A DNA stretch of 64,000 nucleotides from UBA6055 sp965203755 (GCA_965203755.1 OZ241910.1:1116001-1180000), one strand, 5' to 3'. Positions 15,885 through 25,858 are shown, numbered from the stretch's first letter. The notes: generated by a model not told the origin, from the letters alone. Numbers and translations: made by a program.

Positions 15885-18035
15885 CTAATTATTGACTGCA
15901 TCCATATCATCATTCGCCGCCAGCTTCACCGTATGATGCGTGCGGAATAAATTGTACTGGTCGGCGCGGCCCGGCAAGGGATTAAGCACGTTTTCGGTTT
16001 TCATTATCGAAATCCAGAGAGCCAGGTCCCATTGATTTTCAAGCTGCTTTTCGATATTGGCGTGGTTGATCGCGAGGCTGCTGCTGTACATATCCAGCAA
16101 AATGCGGATAAACTTATCGCGCTTGGCAAGCAAGGCGGCCACAGACGGGCTGTTGAGGTTAAGCTCAATGCCTTTCGTGTTGTAATCGCTGTGCGGATTC
16201 GGATATTCGTTGACCCGCGCCATATCATTCGTCATCAGATATTCGACCGCGTGCTGGAAAACCACCCCAGAATCGTGTCCGCGCAAGCGGCGATGCAAAC
16301 TGCCGAGCGGACACCAGGCGAAATTGCGGAAACTAGTGAACTGTTCGACGCTGACCACCACACGAGCCACCATGCGGGCAACCTCGCTGTCCTGTTCATA
16401 AAGCCGATGCAGCGAAACCCCCAGCCATTTGCGGGTCATCTTGTCGTCCTTGCGGACCTCGTCTTTGGCTGCGTTCAATAATGGCCGTTCGTCCGCCGTC
16501 GGGACCCGTATCACCGGCACCAGATCATCCGGATTGTGGCGATGCGGCACCAATTCACGGTGCAAGACGCGCTCGCGCACCAGACTGTCGATCCAAAGCG
16601 ACCGCCATTGGTCGCTGTCATTCATGCCGGGGCGGCTAATATCCCGCTCCATTTCCAGCCCCTTGAGCAGGAAACCGTAATTGACGTATTTCCATTTGCG
16701 CGCCTGCAAGGTATTGGCGACGCGCTGGGCGATGCGGTCCACAATGAGCAAGGTCTTCGAAACCACCGGATGCTGATGGTCAAGAACAGCCGCGCCCGCC
16801 GCCGTCAGCTGTTTTAGGATGCCCAGCGAGATGGACTGCGAAACCAGGTCTTGACCCCGTTCTGCCGATACCACCGCGCCAACATTCAACAGCTGCTGAA
16901 TCAGGTCTTGGGTCGTGATTTCGATTTTGGGATTGGCGGCCTGGAGTCGGTAAAACTGAATAATCACGCTCGTCCACTGCGACGGCGTAAAACTTTCGGC
17001 TTCATCATCAGCTTCAACCCGGCTTAATGACTGATGGGTCTGCAAATCGGCGAAATCGTCGATATATTCCAACTGAAGCGACGGGTGATTTTCCAGCTGG
17101 CGGCTGGTGCTGCCGCGCACCCCCCAGACAATCACGGTTTTACTGCGTTGGACCAGGGCGTTGATCACGTCGTTGAAGTCGCGGTCGCCGCTTGCCAGGA
17201 TAATGACATCGCCGGCTTCAGGATGCCCGATATCCGTCATCACGTCGCGGGCGATCCGAATATCCGCGCTGTTTTTGCCGGGCAGGTTGAACACTGGGTC
17301 GATATTAGCCATCATCAACCGCGAGAGCGCATCATCGGCTACTTCGCGGCCGGAATAATCCACCAGGGGCGGCAAGGCGCCGCGGTGTCCCCAAGGGGCA
17401 TAGGCGGACATTTTGACGACATTGCCATGCGCCTGCGCCTGCGAGACAAAACGTTCAATCAGATAATCGAGATTGACCATAAAACCCTGGCCATGCAGGC
17501 TGATTGAAATGTTCTCAAAATCAATATACACCCAAACATTCTTGGTCTGGATGCCCAGCAGGTTCTCCAATCGCTGGAAGACAATCTCGTCGGCGAACTC
17601 GGTGCCTTGCAGGACATCATCCGAACCCCACATCCGGATTCGGGCGTTGCGAGTCTTCTTGATTCGATAAATCAGCGGCAGCAGATCACGGCTGGTTGTC
17701 GCCAAGATCAATTCATCGACCGGGTTGGGGTCATAAGAAAAGTAGTGAATCAAAAGAATGTCGGCCAAGTCCTGTCGGTTGGGTATGTCAAAGTCATCCA
17801 CTTTATAGCCGACGTTGCGGAAAATCGTTTGCGGGTCAACGTGCCAGTTGCCGCGATGGGCCTCCCAGTTGGCGACAGCAATCGACTTCAACATACTCGA
17901 GCTGGACAGTCCGGCGGCGAAGGCCGCCCCGCCGCGCAAGGCGACCGCAAGCTCCTGCAAGTCAATGCTCACATTCTGGGCGGCGAACCAGCGCAGCAAG
18001 TCATCTACATCAACAATTAAATAAGCAGCCATCAT
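15885..18035 (-). CDS. NYN-domain (PIN-like) protein with two NYN modules
   Basis: A 716-residue protein with two NYN/LabA-like PIN-fold modules. The first (about 3-150) has the first acidic cluster (LIVDVDDLL) but the second motif is altered (ATTSRD). The second (about 166-315) looks complete: VYIDFENI, KNSADIRIARD and ILASGDRDFNDVI supply the conserved Asp/Asn metal ligands. A large helical C-terminal region (320-716) is unrecognised. NYN proteins are metal-dependent RNases or nucleic-acid processors; here the N-terminal module may be structural and the second one catalytic. ATG 18032 is an equally good start, with AGGA just upstream. Confidence 0.75.
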   Translation of the reverse strand: MMAAYLIVDVDDLLRWFAAQNVSIDLQELAVALRGGAAFAAGLSSSSMLKSIAVANWEAHRGNWHVDPQTIFRNVGYKVDDFDIPNRQDLADILLIHYFSYDPNPVDELILATTSRDLLPLIYRIKKTRNARIRMWGSDDVLQGTEFADEIVFQRLENLLGIQTKNVWVYIDFENISISLHGQGFMVNLDYLIERFVSQAQAHGNVVKMSAYAPWGHRGALPPLVDYSGREVADDALSRLMMANIDPVFNLPGKNSADIRIARDVMTDIGHPEAGDVIILASGDRDFNDVINALVQRSKTVIVWGVRGSTSRQLENHPSLQLEYIDDFADLQTHQSLSRVEADDEAESFTPSQWTSVIIQFYRLQAANPKIEITTQDLIQQLLNVGAVVSAERGQDLVSQSISLGILKQLTAAGAAVLDHQHPVVSKTLLIVDRIAQRVANTLQARKWKYVNYGFLLKGLEMERDISRPGMNDSDQWRSLWIDSLVRERVLHRELVPHRHNPDDLVPVIRVPTADERPLLNAAKDEVRKDDKMTRKWLGVSLHRLYEQDSEVARMVARVVVSVEQFTSFRNFAWCPLGSLHRRLRGHDSGVVFQHAVEYLMTNDMARVNEYPNPHSDYNTKGIELNLNSPSVAALLAKRDKFIRILLDMYSSSLAINHANIEKQLENQWDLALWISIMKTENVLNPLPGRADQYNLFRTHHTVKLAANDDMDAVNN

Positions 18036-18339
18036 CTATTCCTAAAAAGTCAAACCGCCAGCCTGCGAATCCGCGAGCGGGTGGCAAACGCGAAAAATCC
18101 ATGACACCGCATGGACAGCCAGTATCTTGCAGGGTATGTTCTGTTCGAGATAATCATCGCTTGTTTTTTTAAGAAAATAAGCACAGCCTTATGTTGAGTC
18201 TAGCATTGGAACTTGATATCATCAATATGTGATTTGTAAATTTTTTCACAAAATCGGCAAGTTCGTCACGCTCCGCTTTCGGGGCGCCGGTTCGTCTTTC
18301 GGCAGCGCCCTTTCCGATAGGCGTATACACGCCATTTAT
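18033..18339. other. Gene-free stretch between proS and the NYN gene
   Basis: About 300 nt with no gene. It contains the predicted NYN promoter (18197-18225), and between it and the NYN start a 24-nt wobble-paired palindrome (18159-18182, GCTTGTTTTTTTAAGAAAATAAGC pairs with itself through four G-U positions) that could be an operator or RNA hairpin. No tRNA, small ORF with a ribosome site, or terminator with a U-run was seen. Confidence 0.6.
18197..18225 (-). promoter_or_regulatory. Predicted promoter of the NYN-domain gene
   Basis: Minus strand: TTGATG, 17-nt spacer, TAGACT, giving a 5' leader of about 160 nt. Confidence 0.4.
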
Positions 18340-19782
18340 CTAATACGCTTTGGCGAATAATGCGAGTTTTTCAGCCGTTTTCCCGGTGATGACACATTCG
18401 CCCCCGCCATCCGGCTGTTCAAAAAGATAGCAGCGAATGGTGGCGCCGGTCTCATCTTTCACAGCCAGTTCATCCTCGTCCGAACCCCGCCACCAGGCGC
18501 GCGCCCATCTCCCCGCCTCAATGACCTGTTTAAGTTCATCATAGGAGTTCACATCATCCATATTCTCATCGCGGAATGTCTGGGCGTCCGCAAGCAAATT
18601 CGCCTGAATGGCGTCAAGCAAGGCGGCTACAGTTTCGGCAATGCCGTCCTGGGACACAAACCGTTTGCCGGCGCGCCCTAAAATATCGCGCCGCGCCAGC
18701 GCCGCATTGTTCTTTTCAACATCCTTCGGTCCAATTTCTATCCGAACCGGCACGCCGCGCATCTCCCAATCATTGAACTTAAAGCCGGGGGACTGCCCTT
18801 CGCGGCGGTCAACATGAACGCGCAGGCCGGCGCCGCGAAGCTGTCGATGGAGTTTGGCGACGGTTTCCATGACCGCGGTTTTTTGACTGTCGTTCTTATA
18901 AATCGGCACCATCACCGCTTGATAGGGCGCCAGTTTGGGCGGCAGACGCAGCCCTTTGTCGTCGCCATGCGCCATCACAACCGCCCCGACCATACGGGTA
19001 CTCAAGCCCCAGGATGTCGTCCAGCAGAATTCCTGCGCGTTGCTTTCTGTCAGGTGTTTGATGTCAAAGGCCTTGGCAAAGTTCTGCCCCAGGTTGTGGC
19101 TGGTGCCAGACTGCAATGCCTTTTTGTCGCGCATCATCGCTTCGATGGTATACGTTCGCAGCGCGCCGGCAAACCGTTCCAGTCGGCTTTTTTCGCCTTT
19201 AATCACGGGAATGGCGGCATCATTGATGGCAAAGTCAGCATAGATATCGAGCATTTGCCGCGTTTCGGCTTCGGCTTCGTCATGGGTGGCATGCGCCGTA
19301 TGCCCCTCTTGCCACAGGAACTCGGCTGTACGCAGGAAGGGACGGGTTCGCATCTCCCAGCGCACCACATTTGACCATTGATTGATGAGCAGCGGCAAAT
19401 CGCGGTAAGACTGAATCCAATCGCTGAAGGCTTCGCCGATGACCGTTTCGGAAGTCGGGCGCACCACCAAAGGCTCCTCCAGTTCTTTGCCGCCGGCATG
19501 GGTAACGACCGCCAGTTCTGGGCTGAATCCTTCAACGTGCTGCGCCTCGCGCTTGATATAGCTTTCGGGGATAAACAGTGGGAAATAGGCATTTTGATGG
19601 CCTGTCGCCTTAAAGCGGCGATCCAAGCCGTCTTTGATCGCCTCCCAGATTTCATAGCCATACGGTTTGATGATGACACATCCACGCACCGGGGACGGCG
19701 CGGCCAAGTCGGCGCGGTAGACGATTTCGTTGTACCATCTGGAAAAATCTTCACTTTGGGCTGTGACCGCCGGTCCCGACAT
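18340..19782 (-). CDS. proS: Prolyl-tRNA synthetase, archaeal/eukaryotic type (ProS type 3)
   Basis: A 480-residue class IIa synthetase that charges tRNA-Pro. The short N-terminus, IIKPYGYEIWEAI (motif 1), FLRTAEFLWQEGHTAH (motif 2), then GTSHNLGQNFAKAF and the anticodon-binding plus C-terminal zinc-like domain ending in KAY match the archaeal/eukaryotic type found in some bacteria; the large insertion domain of the bacterial type is absent. The C-terminal Tyr is conserved in this type. Start 19782 has AAGGAT 9 nt upstream. A -10-like TATAAT lies at 19832-19837. Confidence 0.92.
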   Translation of the reverse strand: MSGPAVTAQSEDFSRWYNEIVYRADLAAPSPVRGCVIIKPYGYEIWEAIKDGLDRRFKATGHQNAYFPLFIPESYIKREAQHVEGFSPELAVVTHAGGKELEEPLVVRPTSETVIGEAFSDWIQSYRDLPLLINQWSNVVRWEMRTRPFLRTAEFLWQEGHTAHATHDEAEAETRQMLDIYADFAINDAAIPVIKGEKSRLERFAGALRTYTIEAMMRDKKALQSGTSHNLGQNFAKAFDIKHLTESNAQEFCWTTSWGLSTRMVGAVVMAHGDDKGLRLPPKLAPYQAVMVPIYKNDSQKTAVMETVAKLHRQLRGAGLRVHVDRREGQSPGFKFNDWEMRGVPVRIEIGPKDVEKNNAALARRDILGRAGKRFVSQDGIAETVAALLDAIQANLLADAQTFRDENMDDVNSYDELKQVIEAGRWARAWWRGSDEDELAVKDETGATIRCYLFEQPDGGGECVITGKTAEKLALFAKAY

Positions 19783-19894
19783 AAGGCAACCATCCTTTGG
19801 CTGGGCTAAGCATCTTCGATCAAGGTCTCTCATTATAATCGGCGCGGTTCAGAATAAAAGCCCCGGGCCCTAACTTCTCATGCCGCCGTCTCCT

Positions 19895-20236
19895 TCACAG
19901 ATTTTGAGGGGCGGCGTCAGAATGAGGTGGATTTGGCCAGCTGCGTTCATGGTTCTTTTTCAGCTTGGCTATGACCGCTTCGCCAAGGTCAATCTCGCTG
20001 ATGCTTGCCAGCTGGAGCAGGTAAAGCATCACATCGGCCAACTCGGATGCCAATTCATCGGGGTCATCGGCCGCATCGCCCCATTGGAAATGCTCAAGCA
20101 CTTCGCTGGCCTCCAGCGCCAGTGAAACCGCCAGGTTCTTTGGGGTTTGGGGCTTGCTTGAATGGTCGTCATACCAGCCTTTGCTGGCCACAAAGTCGTG
20201 CATCGCCTGCGTTAAGGTCTCTAAATCCACCGGCAT
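19895..20236 (-). CDS. MazG-like nucleotide pyrophosphohydrolase
   Basis: A 113-residue all-alpha NTP pyrophosphatase. LALEASEVLEHFQW and ELASELADVMLYLLQLASISEIDL carry the E-x2-E and E-x2-D metal-binding motifs of the MazG/dCTPase (RS21-C6) group, which hydrolyse non-canonical or excess dNTPs to dNMP and PPi. Start 20236 lies 7 nt after the stop of the sugar transferase gene; an in-frame ATG at 20254 overlaps that gene and lacks a ribosome site. It is probably the last gene of the glycan operon. Confidence 0.85.
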   Translation of the reverse strand: MPVDLETLTQAMHDFVASKGWYDDHSSKPQTPKNLAVSLALEASEVLEHFQWGDAADDPDELASELADVMLYLLQLASISEIDLGEAVIAKLKKNHERSWPNPPHSDAAPQNL

Positions 20237-20243
20237 TCTCTGT

Positions 20244-21713
20244 TTAATAGGCATTCGGGCTGGAACGGGCAAGGGATTGCCAGAGGGTGCGGATAATAAT
20301 TTTGATGTCCAGCCAAAGCGACCAATTCTCGACGTACCACAGGTCATAAGCTGTGCGTTCGGCAATTGAGGTATCTCCCCGCAGTCCATTGACCTGCGCC
20401 CAGCCGGTCATGCCTGATTTTTCGCGGTGCCGTTCCATATAACGCGGGATTTGATCTTGAAACCGTCTCACATACATGGGTCGTTCCGGGCGCGGTCCAA
20501 CCAGGCTCATGTGGCCCACAAACACATTGATCAGCTGCGGGATTTCGTCCCAGTTGCTGCGGCGCATGAACCGTCCCAGCCGAGTCACCCGCGGGTCATT
20601 TTCGACGGTCCAGGTTTGCCCGGCGGATTCGGCATTCGAACGCATTGACCGAAACTTAATCATGGGAAAGGGCCGGCCATCCAAGCCCATACGAAGCTGC
20701 CAATAAAACACGGCGCCGCGTGATTCCATGCTGATCACCAGCGCCGTCAGCAGCATAAGAGGCGACAGCGCGATCAGCCCGGCCGAGGCGCCAACCAAAT
20801 CCAAGGCGCGTTTCAGGCTTAGCTTCCATCCGCGCAAGGCGATATCACGCACGGTCAGCAGGGGGGCGCCGCCGAGGTCATCCACATTCAGATCGCCGGC
20901 CATATACGAGAAAATATCCGGATAGACCTTAATATCGACCTGACCGCGCTGGCAGAGGGCAACAAGCTCGACCAATTCGCCGCGTTTGGCATCGGACAGG
21001 GCGACAATCACCTGCTCAACCTGCAATTCATCAATCAACCGCGGAATATCTTCGTATTTGCCGATAAATGGAAAGCCCAGCATTCTGCCCTTGAGGCCGG
21101 CATTGCAGACAATGCCGACAATGTGATAGCCGAGCTCGGGACTGCTGCGAATTTTGCTGGTGATGTCACGGGCGATGCGCCCCTCGCCGACAATCAGCAG
21201 GTTATCACGGATAATCCCCCGTCGGCGTAAGGAAACCCGCGCCAGCCGATACAGTTCGCGCCCTAGGCCGGTCAAAAAAACACTGAAAAACCAGACATAA
21301 AAAAGCAGGCTGCGGGGATAGATGACTTCTAAGGAGGTGTTTTGCAAAAGAAATTCCTGAATGCCGCTTGCCAGCAGGGTGCCCAGGGTCACCACGCCGA
21401 TGACATTTCGGATTTGGTCAAAACGGCTGAAAGCCCGCTTGAGATGATACAGCTGCGAGAAATAGAACATGACCAGAATGGTTAATGTATGCAGAACGAC
21501 AGTCGGGATATAATTCATGAGCGGGGGCTGCCCGGCAGGCCGCGGAAAAAACGGCAGCAGTTCGCGGGCTTCATAGGCGACGATGAAGGCGATGACCAGC
21601 ATCAGCATATCCACGATGACTAAGGCGGCGCTCGAAACCATCTTCAAGCGATGACTCCAGCGATGCGCGCCGGGTTCTAATGCGGCCGCGTTGGATTGCG
21701 AATTTCGTTCCAT
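20244..21713 (-). CDS. Polyprenyl-phosphate sugar phosphotransferase (exopolysaccharide initiation)
   Basis: A 489-residue membrane enzyme of the WcaJ/PglC superfamily. About four N-terminal TM helices (25-150), a cytoplasmic Rossmann-like CoA-binding-type domain (LLIVGEGRIARDI, about 170-270), then the catalytic C-terminal bacterial sugar transferase domain with KRALDLVGASAGLIAL, MIKFRSMR and SLVGPRPERP, and W-Y near the end (YDLWYVENWS). It attaches sugar-1-phosphate to undecaprenyl phosphate, starting exopolysaccharide or O-unit assembly. It overlaps the upstream GT2 gene by 37 nt. Confidence 0.88.
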   Translation of the reverse strand: MERNSQSNAAALEPGAHRWSHRLKMVSSAALVIVDMLMLVIAFIVAYEARELLPFFPRPAGQPPLMNYIPTVVLHTLTILVMFYFSQLYHLKRAFSRFDQIRNVIGVVTLGTLLASGIQEFLLQNTSLEVIYPRSLLFYVWFFSVFLTGLGRELYRLARVSLRRRGIIRDNLLIVGEGRIARDITSKIRSSPELGYHIVGIVCNAGLKGRMLGFPFIGKYEDIPRLIDELQVEQVIVALSDAKRGELVELVALCQRGQVDIKVYPDIFSYMAGDLNVDDLGGAPLLTVRDIALRGWKLSLKRALDLVGASAGLIALSPLMLLTALVISMESRGAVFYWQLRMGLDGRPFPMIKFRSMRSNAESAGQTWTVENDPRVTRLGRFMRRSNWDEIPQLINVFVGHMSLVGPRPERPMYVRRFQDQIPRYMERHREKSGMTGWAQVNGLRGDTSIAERTAYDLWYVENWSLWLDIKIIIRTLWQSLARSSPNAY

Positions 21714-22582
21714 AAATCCGTCCCTCCCTTCATCAGCAAGGCTGCTAAAATGATCAGGTGCAGCGGCAAAGCTGTTGTTTGGCGAAAGCGCTTGCGATAG
21801 AAGATCAACATCGCGCGCCAGAATTCGGCCTGCGCTTTTTCGCTTTTGTGGCTTGCCGCTCCTTTGACGTGCTTCACGACCACTTCAGGATAATACCAGA
21901 CTTTGTATCCCGCTTCCTTAAACCGATAGGACCAATCCAAATCTTCGCCGTACATAAAGAAGGCTTCGTCCAGCAATCCGACTTTTTCAATCGCCTCTTT
22001 TCGCACCTGCATATAAGCGCCGACCACCGAATCCACTTCTAGGGCCTCGTCTTCATCGGCAAAGGTCATATTATAGCGTCCAAAGCGCGGGCTTTGTGGA
22101 AAACGTTTTGCCAGGCCCGAATAATGATAGAAGCTGACCGCTGGTGTTGGAAAGCTGCGGCGACAGGCTTTGTCGAGGCTGCCATCCATCAGGACCAATT
22201 TGGGGCCGGCGGCGCCCACATCTGGTCTGGAATCCATAAACCTCATCATCTCATACAGCGCATGGGGCGGCAATTCCGTATCGGGATTCAACAGCAGGGC
22301 ATAACGGGGCGCATTTTCCTCGATATGCCCGGCGGCATGATATCCCAAATGCTGGAGGCCGATATTGTTTGCCCGCGGATAGCCGATATTAGCGCGGTTG
22401 ACAATGAGTTCAGCCTGGGGGAAGGCGGTGCGTATCATTTCCGCGCTGCCATCCTGCGACGCGTTGTCAACGACCACAGCACGGTAGGTCAAGTCGCCTT
22501 CGCTGGCAAACACCGTCTCAAGGCAGCGTTTCAAGCAATCGCATGTATTCCAGTTGACAATAACAATTCCGATGTCCTGCAC
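21677..22582 (-). CDS. Family 2 glycosyltransferase (rhamnosyltransferase-like)
   Basis: A 301-residue GT-A enzyme. IVIVNWNTCDCLKRCLETV and AVVVDNASQDGSAEMI form the nucleotide-sugar binding half; LLNPDTELP is the DxD-like metal motif and FFMYGEDLDWSYRFKEAGYKVWYYP is the usual acceptor-side ED motif of this subfamily. It adds a sugar, often rhamnose, to a lipid-linked glycan on the cytoplasmic side. Overlap with the downstream sugar-transferase gene and 33 nt to the upstream GT-C gene point to one operon. Confidence 0.88.
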   Translation of the reverse strand: MQDIGIVIVNWNTCDCLKRCLETVFASEGDLTYRAVVVDNASQDGSAEMIRTAFPQAELIVNRANIGYPRANNIGLQHLGYHAAGHIEENAPRYALLLNPDTELPPHALYEMMRFMDSRPDVGAAGPKLVLMDGSLDKACRRSFPTPAVSFYHYSGLAKRFPQSPRFGRYNMTFADEDEALEVDSVVGAYMQVRKEAIEKVGLLDEAFFMYGEDLDWSYRFKEAGYKVWYYPEVVVKHVKGAASHKSEKAQAEFWRAMLIFYRKRFRQTTALPLHLIILAALLMKGGTDLWNEIRNPTRPH

Positions 22583-22615
22583 AAGCCGCCTCTTGGACTA
22601 TAAGGGCGAAATATG

Positions 22616-24316
22616 TCAATGCCCCGTCTCTTCACAGCTTTTTGGATTGAGGCAATAGACGATTAAAGTCGGATGATGCCAGTAGGATGCCGTGTTCATC
22701 ATTGATTCTGAACCGGTCCATACCGGGCGCTGAACCGCCGCGATCCGCTTGAAGTTCGCATCCAGCCGACTTAGGTAATCACGCTGCCGCTGAAGCGTCT
22801 CCGGCGGCACGATCATTTCCGATCTAAGCACATCAAAGGCCAGCGCATCCGAGTAAATCATGTAATCATAATGCTCTCCATCGGGCAAAGTCTCTGCATA
22901 GACCACAAACTGCTGTTCGTTGGGGTACAGCGCGTCATCCAGCGGCACATTATAGGAGCCATTCAGAAAAATGCGGGCGCCGCCGGGGATGCTGCCGCGT
23001 ATCCACTCTAACATAAGATAGCGGGTGTCCGGCTGGGTGAACATCTTGACGACCTGCACCGACAAGACCAAAGGCTGAATAATTAAAATCAAAGCGACGG
23101 CTGGCATCAAGAGGCTTTTGGGCAGTGGAATGCGCTTCACCAGCCAGCCCGCCCCAACCGCGGCTAAGAGCGCGGCAAAGGGCAGGATCAGCAGCAGCAC
23201 GCTGCCACTGTGTCCGGGACGTATAACCCGCAATGCCACCAGCGCATAAATCAGGATCAACAGCCCAATCAAAATAACATACAGCAATGGTGAATTTTGC
23301 CGCAGGATCTGGATTTTGGTTTTTGGACGCGCCTGCCAGCCGGCGACGAATGACAGACCTATGGCAATCAAAGCGGGAATGCCAATCGCAAACAAAGCGG
23401 TGTAAATGATGATGTAAGCCAATCCAGACCAGGCATCCACCAAGAAATAATCGGGGACGTCGGCTCCGGTGCTGGTATATTGCCCGACAATCCACTTGAA
23501 ATCGCGCCAAAAATGGCTGAAATCCAGCAATGTATAGGGCGATCCCAGGATAAACACCAAGGGGATCAGCACCCAAGCCATGCCAACCACAAGCAGCATA
23601 CGGCGAGTGCGGCAGCGATACAGCAAAATCAGCCCGACCATCAGCGTCAGCAAACCCACGGCCGCGGCGTTGTAGCGGGTCGTCGCCGCCAAACCCGTGA
23701 CCGCGCCGGCAAACAGGTACAAACGCTGCCGATGGTCTGTTCGGTCTGTGTAAAGCGAAGCCATACAAGCCCATGCCGCCAGCATCATCCAGCCAGCGGC
23801 AAGCGACCCGGGTTTGATGTAATGCGCGTGCTGCACAAGCGTATAGGTCACTGCGACCAGCAGCCCGGCGCACAGAGCCGCGTATCGCCCGGCGGCCATC
23901 CGGGAAATCGCATAGGCGCAGGCAGCCATCAGCAAGCCGCCGAATACCGAATACATTCGGGACATGACATACAATGGAAAGGCGGCATAGGCGCGCAGAC
24001 TAAAGCCATCGCGGTCAGCAAGCGACAAACCCTCCAAAGCGCCTGTAAGATGCAGCAGGACAAAGTTTGTATTGATGATCAAAGCCGGATAATTGAAGAA
24101 TTCGGGATTCAGGCGATTCCGCAGCGCCATATTCACCGGTATAGCCACATTAAAAAATTCATCGGGCTGTATCGGCGCTTGCTCATGCACCATGCCCAAA
24201 GGCGCAGTAGACGGAAAATAGTCAGGATTCAACTGTCCATAGCTGATGCCAATCATACGCAAGCCAGCCGCAAACAACAAAAGCGCGGTCACCGCTAGCC
24301 AGTCTATCGGGCGCAT
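22616..24316 (-). CDS. Multi-pass membrane glycosyltransferase (GT-C type)
   Basis: A 566-residue protein with about 11-12 hydrophobic helices over residues 5-430 and a soluble C-terminal domain (about 440-566). The first extracytoplasmic loop has IQPDEFFN and, further along, the layout fits dolichyl-phosphate-mannose mannosyltransferase-like (GT39/ArnT-type) enzymes, which use polyprenyl-phosphate sugars outside the membrane. The donor and acceptor are unknown. Its stop abuts the murE region and its neighbours are glycan enzymes. Confidence 0.65.
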   Translation of the reverse strand: MRPIDWLAVTALLLFAAGLRMIGISYGQLNPDYFPSTAPLGMVHEQAPIQPDEFFNVAIPVNMALRNRLNPEFFNYPALIINTNFVLLHLTGALEGLSLADRDGFSLRAYAAFPLYVMSRMYSVFGGLLMAACAYAISRMAAGRYAALCAGLLVAVTYTLVQHAHYIKPGSLAAGWMMLAAWACMASLYTDRTDHRQRLYLFAGAVTGLAATTRYNAAAVGLLTLMVGLILLYRCRTRRMLLVVGMAWVLIPLVFILGSPYTLLDFSHFWRDFKWIVGQYTSTGADVPDYFLVDAWSGLAYIIIYTALFAIGIPALIAIGLSFVAGWQARPKTKIQILRQNSPLLYVILIGLLILIYALVALRVIRPGHSGSVLLLILPFAALLAAVGAGWLVKRIPLPKSLLMPAVALILIIQPLVLSVQVVKMFTQPDTRYLMLEWIRGSIPGGARIFLNGSYNVPLDDALYPNEQQFVVYAETLPDGEHYDYMIYSDALAFDVLRSEMIVPPETLQRQRDYLSRLDANFKRIAAVQRPVWTGSESMMNTASYWHHPTLIVYCLNPKSCEETGH

Positions 24317-25858
24317 TTAATGCAGTCCCCGCGCGGTCGGCAGAACAGCCAGCGGCTTGCCCTTCAAGGCCGAACGCATGGCAGCGCGGTCATCCCAAGG
24401 ATGTTCAGTGAGGCCAAAACACATGCTCTGCTCGTGTCCTTTGCCGCAAACCATCACCAGATCGCCGGCGCGCGCCATTTGGCAAGCCTGGTAAATCGCT
24501 TGGCCGCGGTCCGGCACGCGGATAAAGGTCTCGCCTTCAACAGCCCCCGCAGCCGCACAGCCCTGCGCCATCATCTCCAGAATGTCGGCCAGCGATTCCG
24601 TGCGCGGGTCTTCAGCCGTCAATAGGGTCATATCAGCCAAACCGGCCGCGGTTTCAGCCATCATACGGCGCTTCTCAACATCCCGCAAACCGGCGCTTCC
24701 AAACACGGCGATCAATCGTTTTCCCGCCGGCAGCATGGCGCGTCCGGCTTCCAAAGCGCGTTTGAGGGCATTGGGCGTATGGGCAAAATCAACCATGGCG
24801 ACAAAATCCTGCCCTGCATCAATCCGCTCCATCCGCCCCGACACCAAATCAAGCGCGGCGATCCCGTGCTGAATGCCGCGCCAGCCCACCTTCAGCTGAT
24901 GCGCCGCGCTGATGGCCGCCAGCGCATTGGAGACATTGAATTCGCCGACCAGCTGCATTTTGACTGGCTGGCCCTGGACAGCGAACGATGTCGAATCCGG
25001 CTGGCAGCAGATTTCGGTCGCCTGATAATCGGCGCGGTGATGGATGCCATAGCGCACTGATTTATCGGCTGGGATCGCCAGAAAATAATCAGCGGAAGGG
25101 TCGTCGGCGTTAACAACTGACACTTTCGCCAAGCCAGATTTGCGATGCGACTGGCGCAGCATGTGGAACATCGATGCTTTGGCGGCGCGGTAGTTTTCCC
25201 AGCTTCCATGAAAATCAAGGTGTTCGTGCATGACATTGCTCAATATGGCGACATCGATATCAACAGCCTGCAAACGGCCCTGCGCCAGGCCGTGACTGGT
25301 CATTTCCAGAATGCAGTGCGTCAGGCCAGCTTCAGCCATGCGCGCCAGACAAGCCTGGATCTGCGGCGCCCCGGGCGTGGTGACGTGCAAGCCGGTATCG
25401 ACGGTCTCATCGCCAAAATCAGCGGAAATGGTGCTGATATAGCCGGCTTTGATTCCCGGCGCCTGTTTGAGGATATGATGCAGGATATGGCTGATGGTCG
25501 TTTTGCCATCCGTGCCGGTGATGCCAATGACCGCCAGCTTGCGCGAGGGAAAATCATAATAAGCCGCCGCCAGCAGCCCCAATACATCCGGCGCTTTTTT
25601 GACCTGAACATAGGGGACTGATAAACTGCCGGGCTCAATTTCGCCCACCACGGCCGCCGCGCCGGCCGCTACGGCGGCCTGAATATACCGGTGTCCATCG
25701 GTCGATAATCCCCTGCGGGCAACAAACAGCCCGCCCGGCTTAATATCTCGGCTCGATTCAACCACATCAGCGCCGATCACTGTCGCCGGATCGCCTTGCA
25801 TTGAAAGGATATGACTGTCAGGGACGGCAGCCAGCAGCGCCGCCAGTGTTTTCGCCAT
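24317..25858 (-). CDS. murE: UDP-N-acetylmuramyl-tripeptide synthetase MurE
   Basis: A 513-residue Mur ligase that adds the third amino acid to UDP-MurNAc-L-Ala-D-Glu. The ATP loop ITGTDGKTTIS, the carbamylated-lysine region (SWENYRAAKASMF) and the C-terminal domain with GHEQ are present. At the position that recognises meso-diaminopimelate (DNPR in E. coli), this protein has EDPRTES, so the third residue cannot be assumed to be DAP; some Chloroflexota use ornithine. Start 25858 has AGGGGA upstream; ATG 25876 is in frame. It follows the ATP synthase F0 genes by about 100 nt. Confidence 0.92.
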   Translation of the reverse strand: MAKTLAALLAAVPDSHILSMQGDPATVIGADVVESSRDIKPGGLFVARRGLSTDGHRYIQAAVAAGAAAVVGEIEPGSLSVPYVQVKKAPDVLGLLAAAYYDFPSRKLAVIGITGTDGKTTISHILHHILKQAPGIKAGYISTISADFGDETVDTGLHVTTPGAPQIQACLARMAEAGLTHCILEMTSHGLAQGRLQAVDIDVAILSNVMHEHLDFHGSWENYRAAKASMFHMLRQSHRKSGLAKVSVVNADDPSADYFLAIPADKSVRYGIHHRADYQATEICCQPDSTSFAVQGQPVKMQLVGEFNVSNALAAISAAHQLKVGWRGIQHGIAALDLVSGRMERIDAGQDFVAMVDFAHTPNALKRALEAGRAMLPAGKRLIAVFGSAGLRDVEKRRMMAETAAGLADMTLLTAEDPRTESLADILEMMAQGCAAAGAVEGETFIRVPDRGQAIYQACQMARAGDLVMVCGKGHEQSMCFGLTEHPWDDRAAMRSALKGKPLAVLPTARGLH

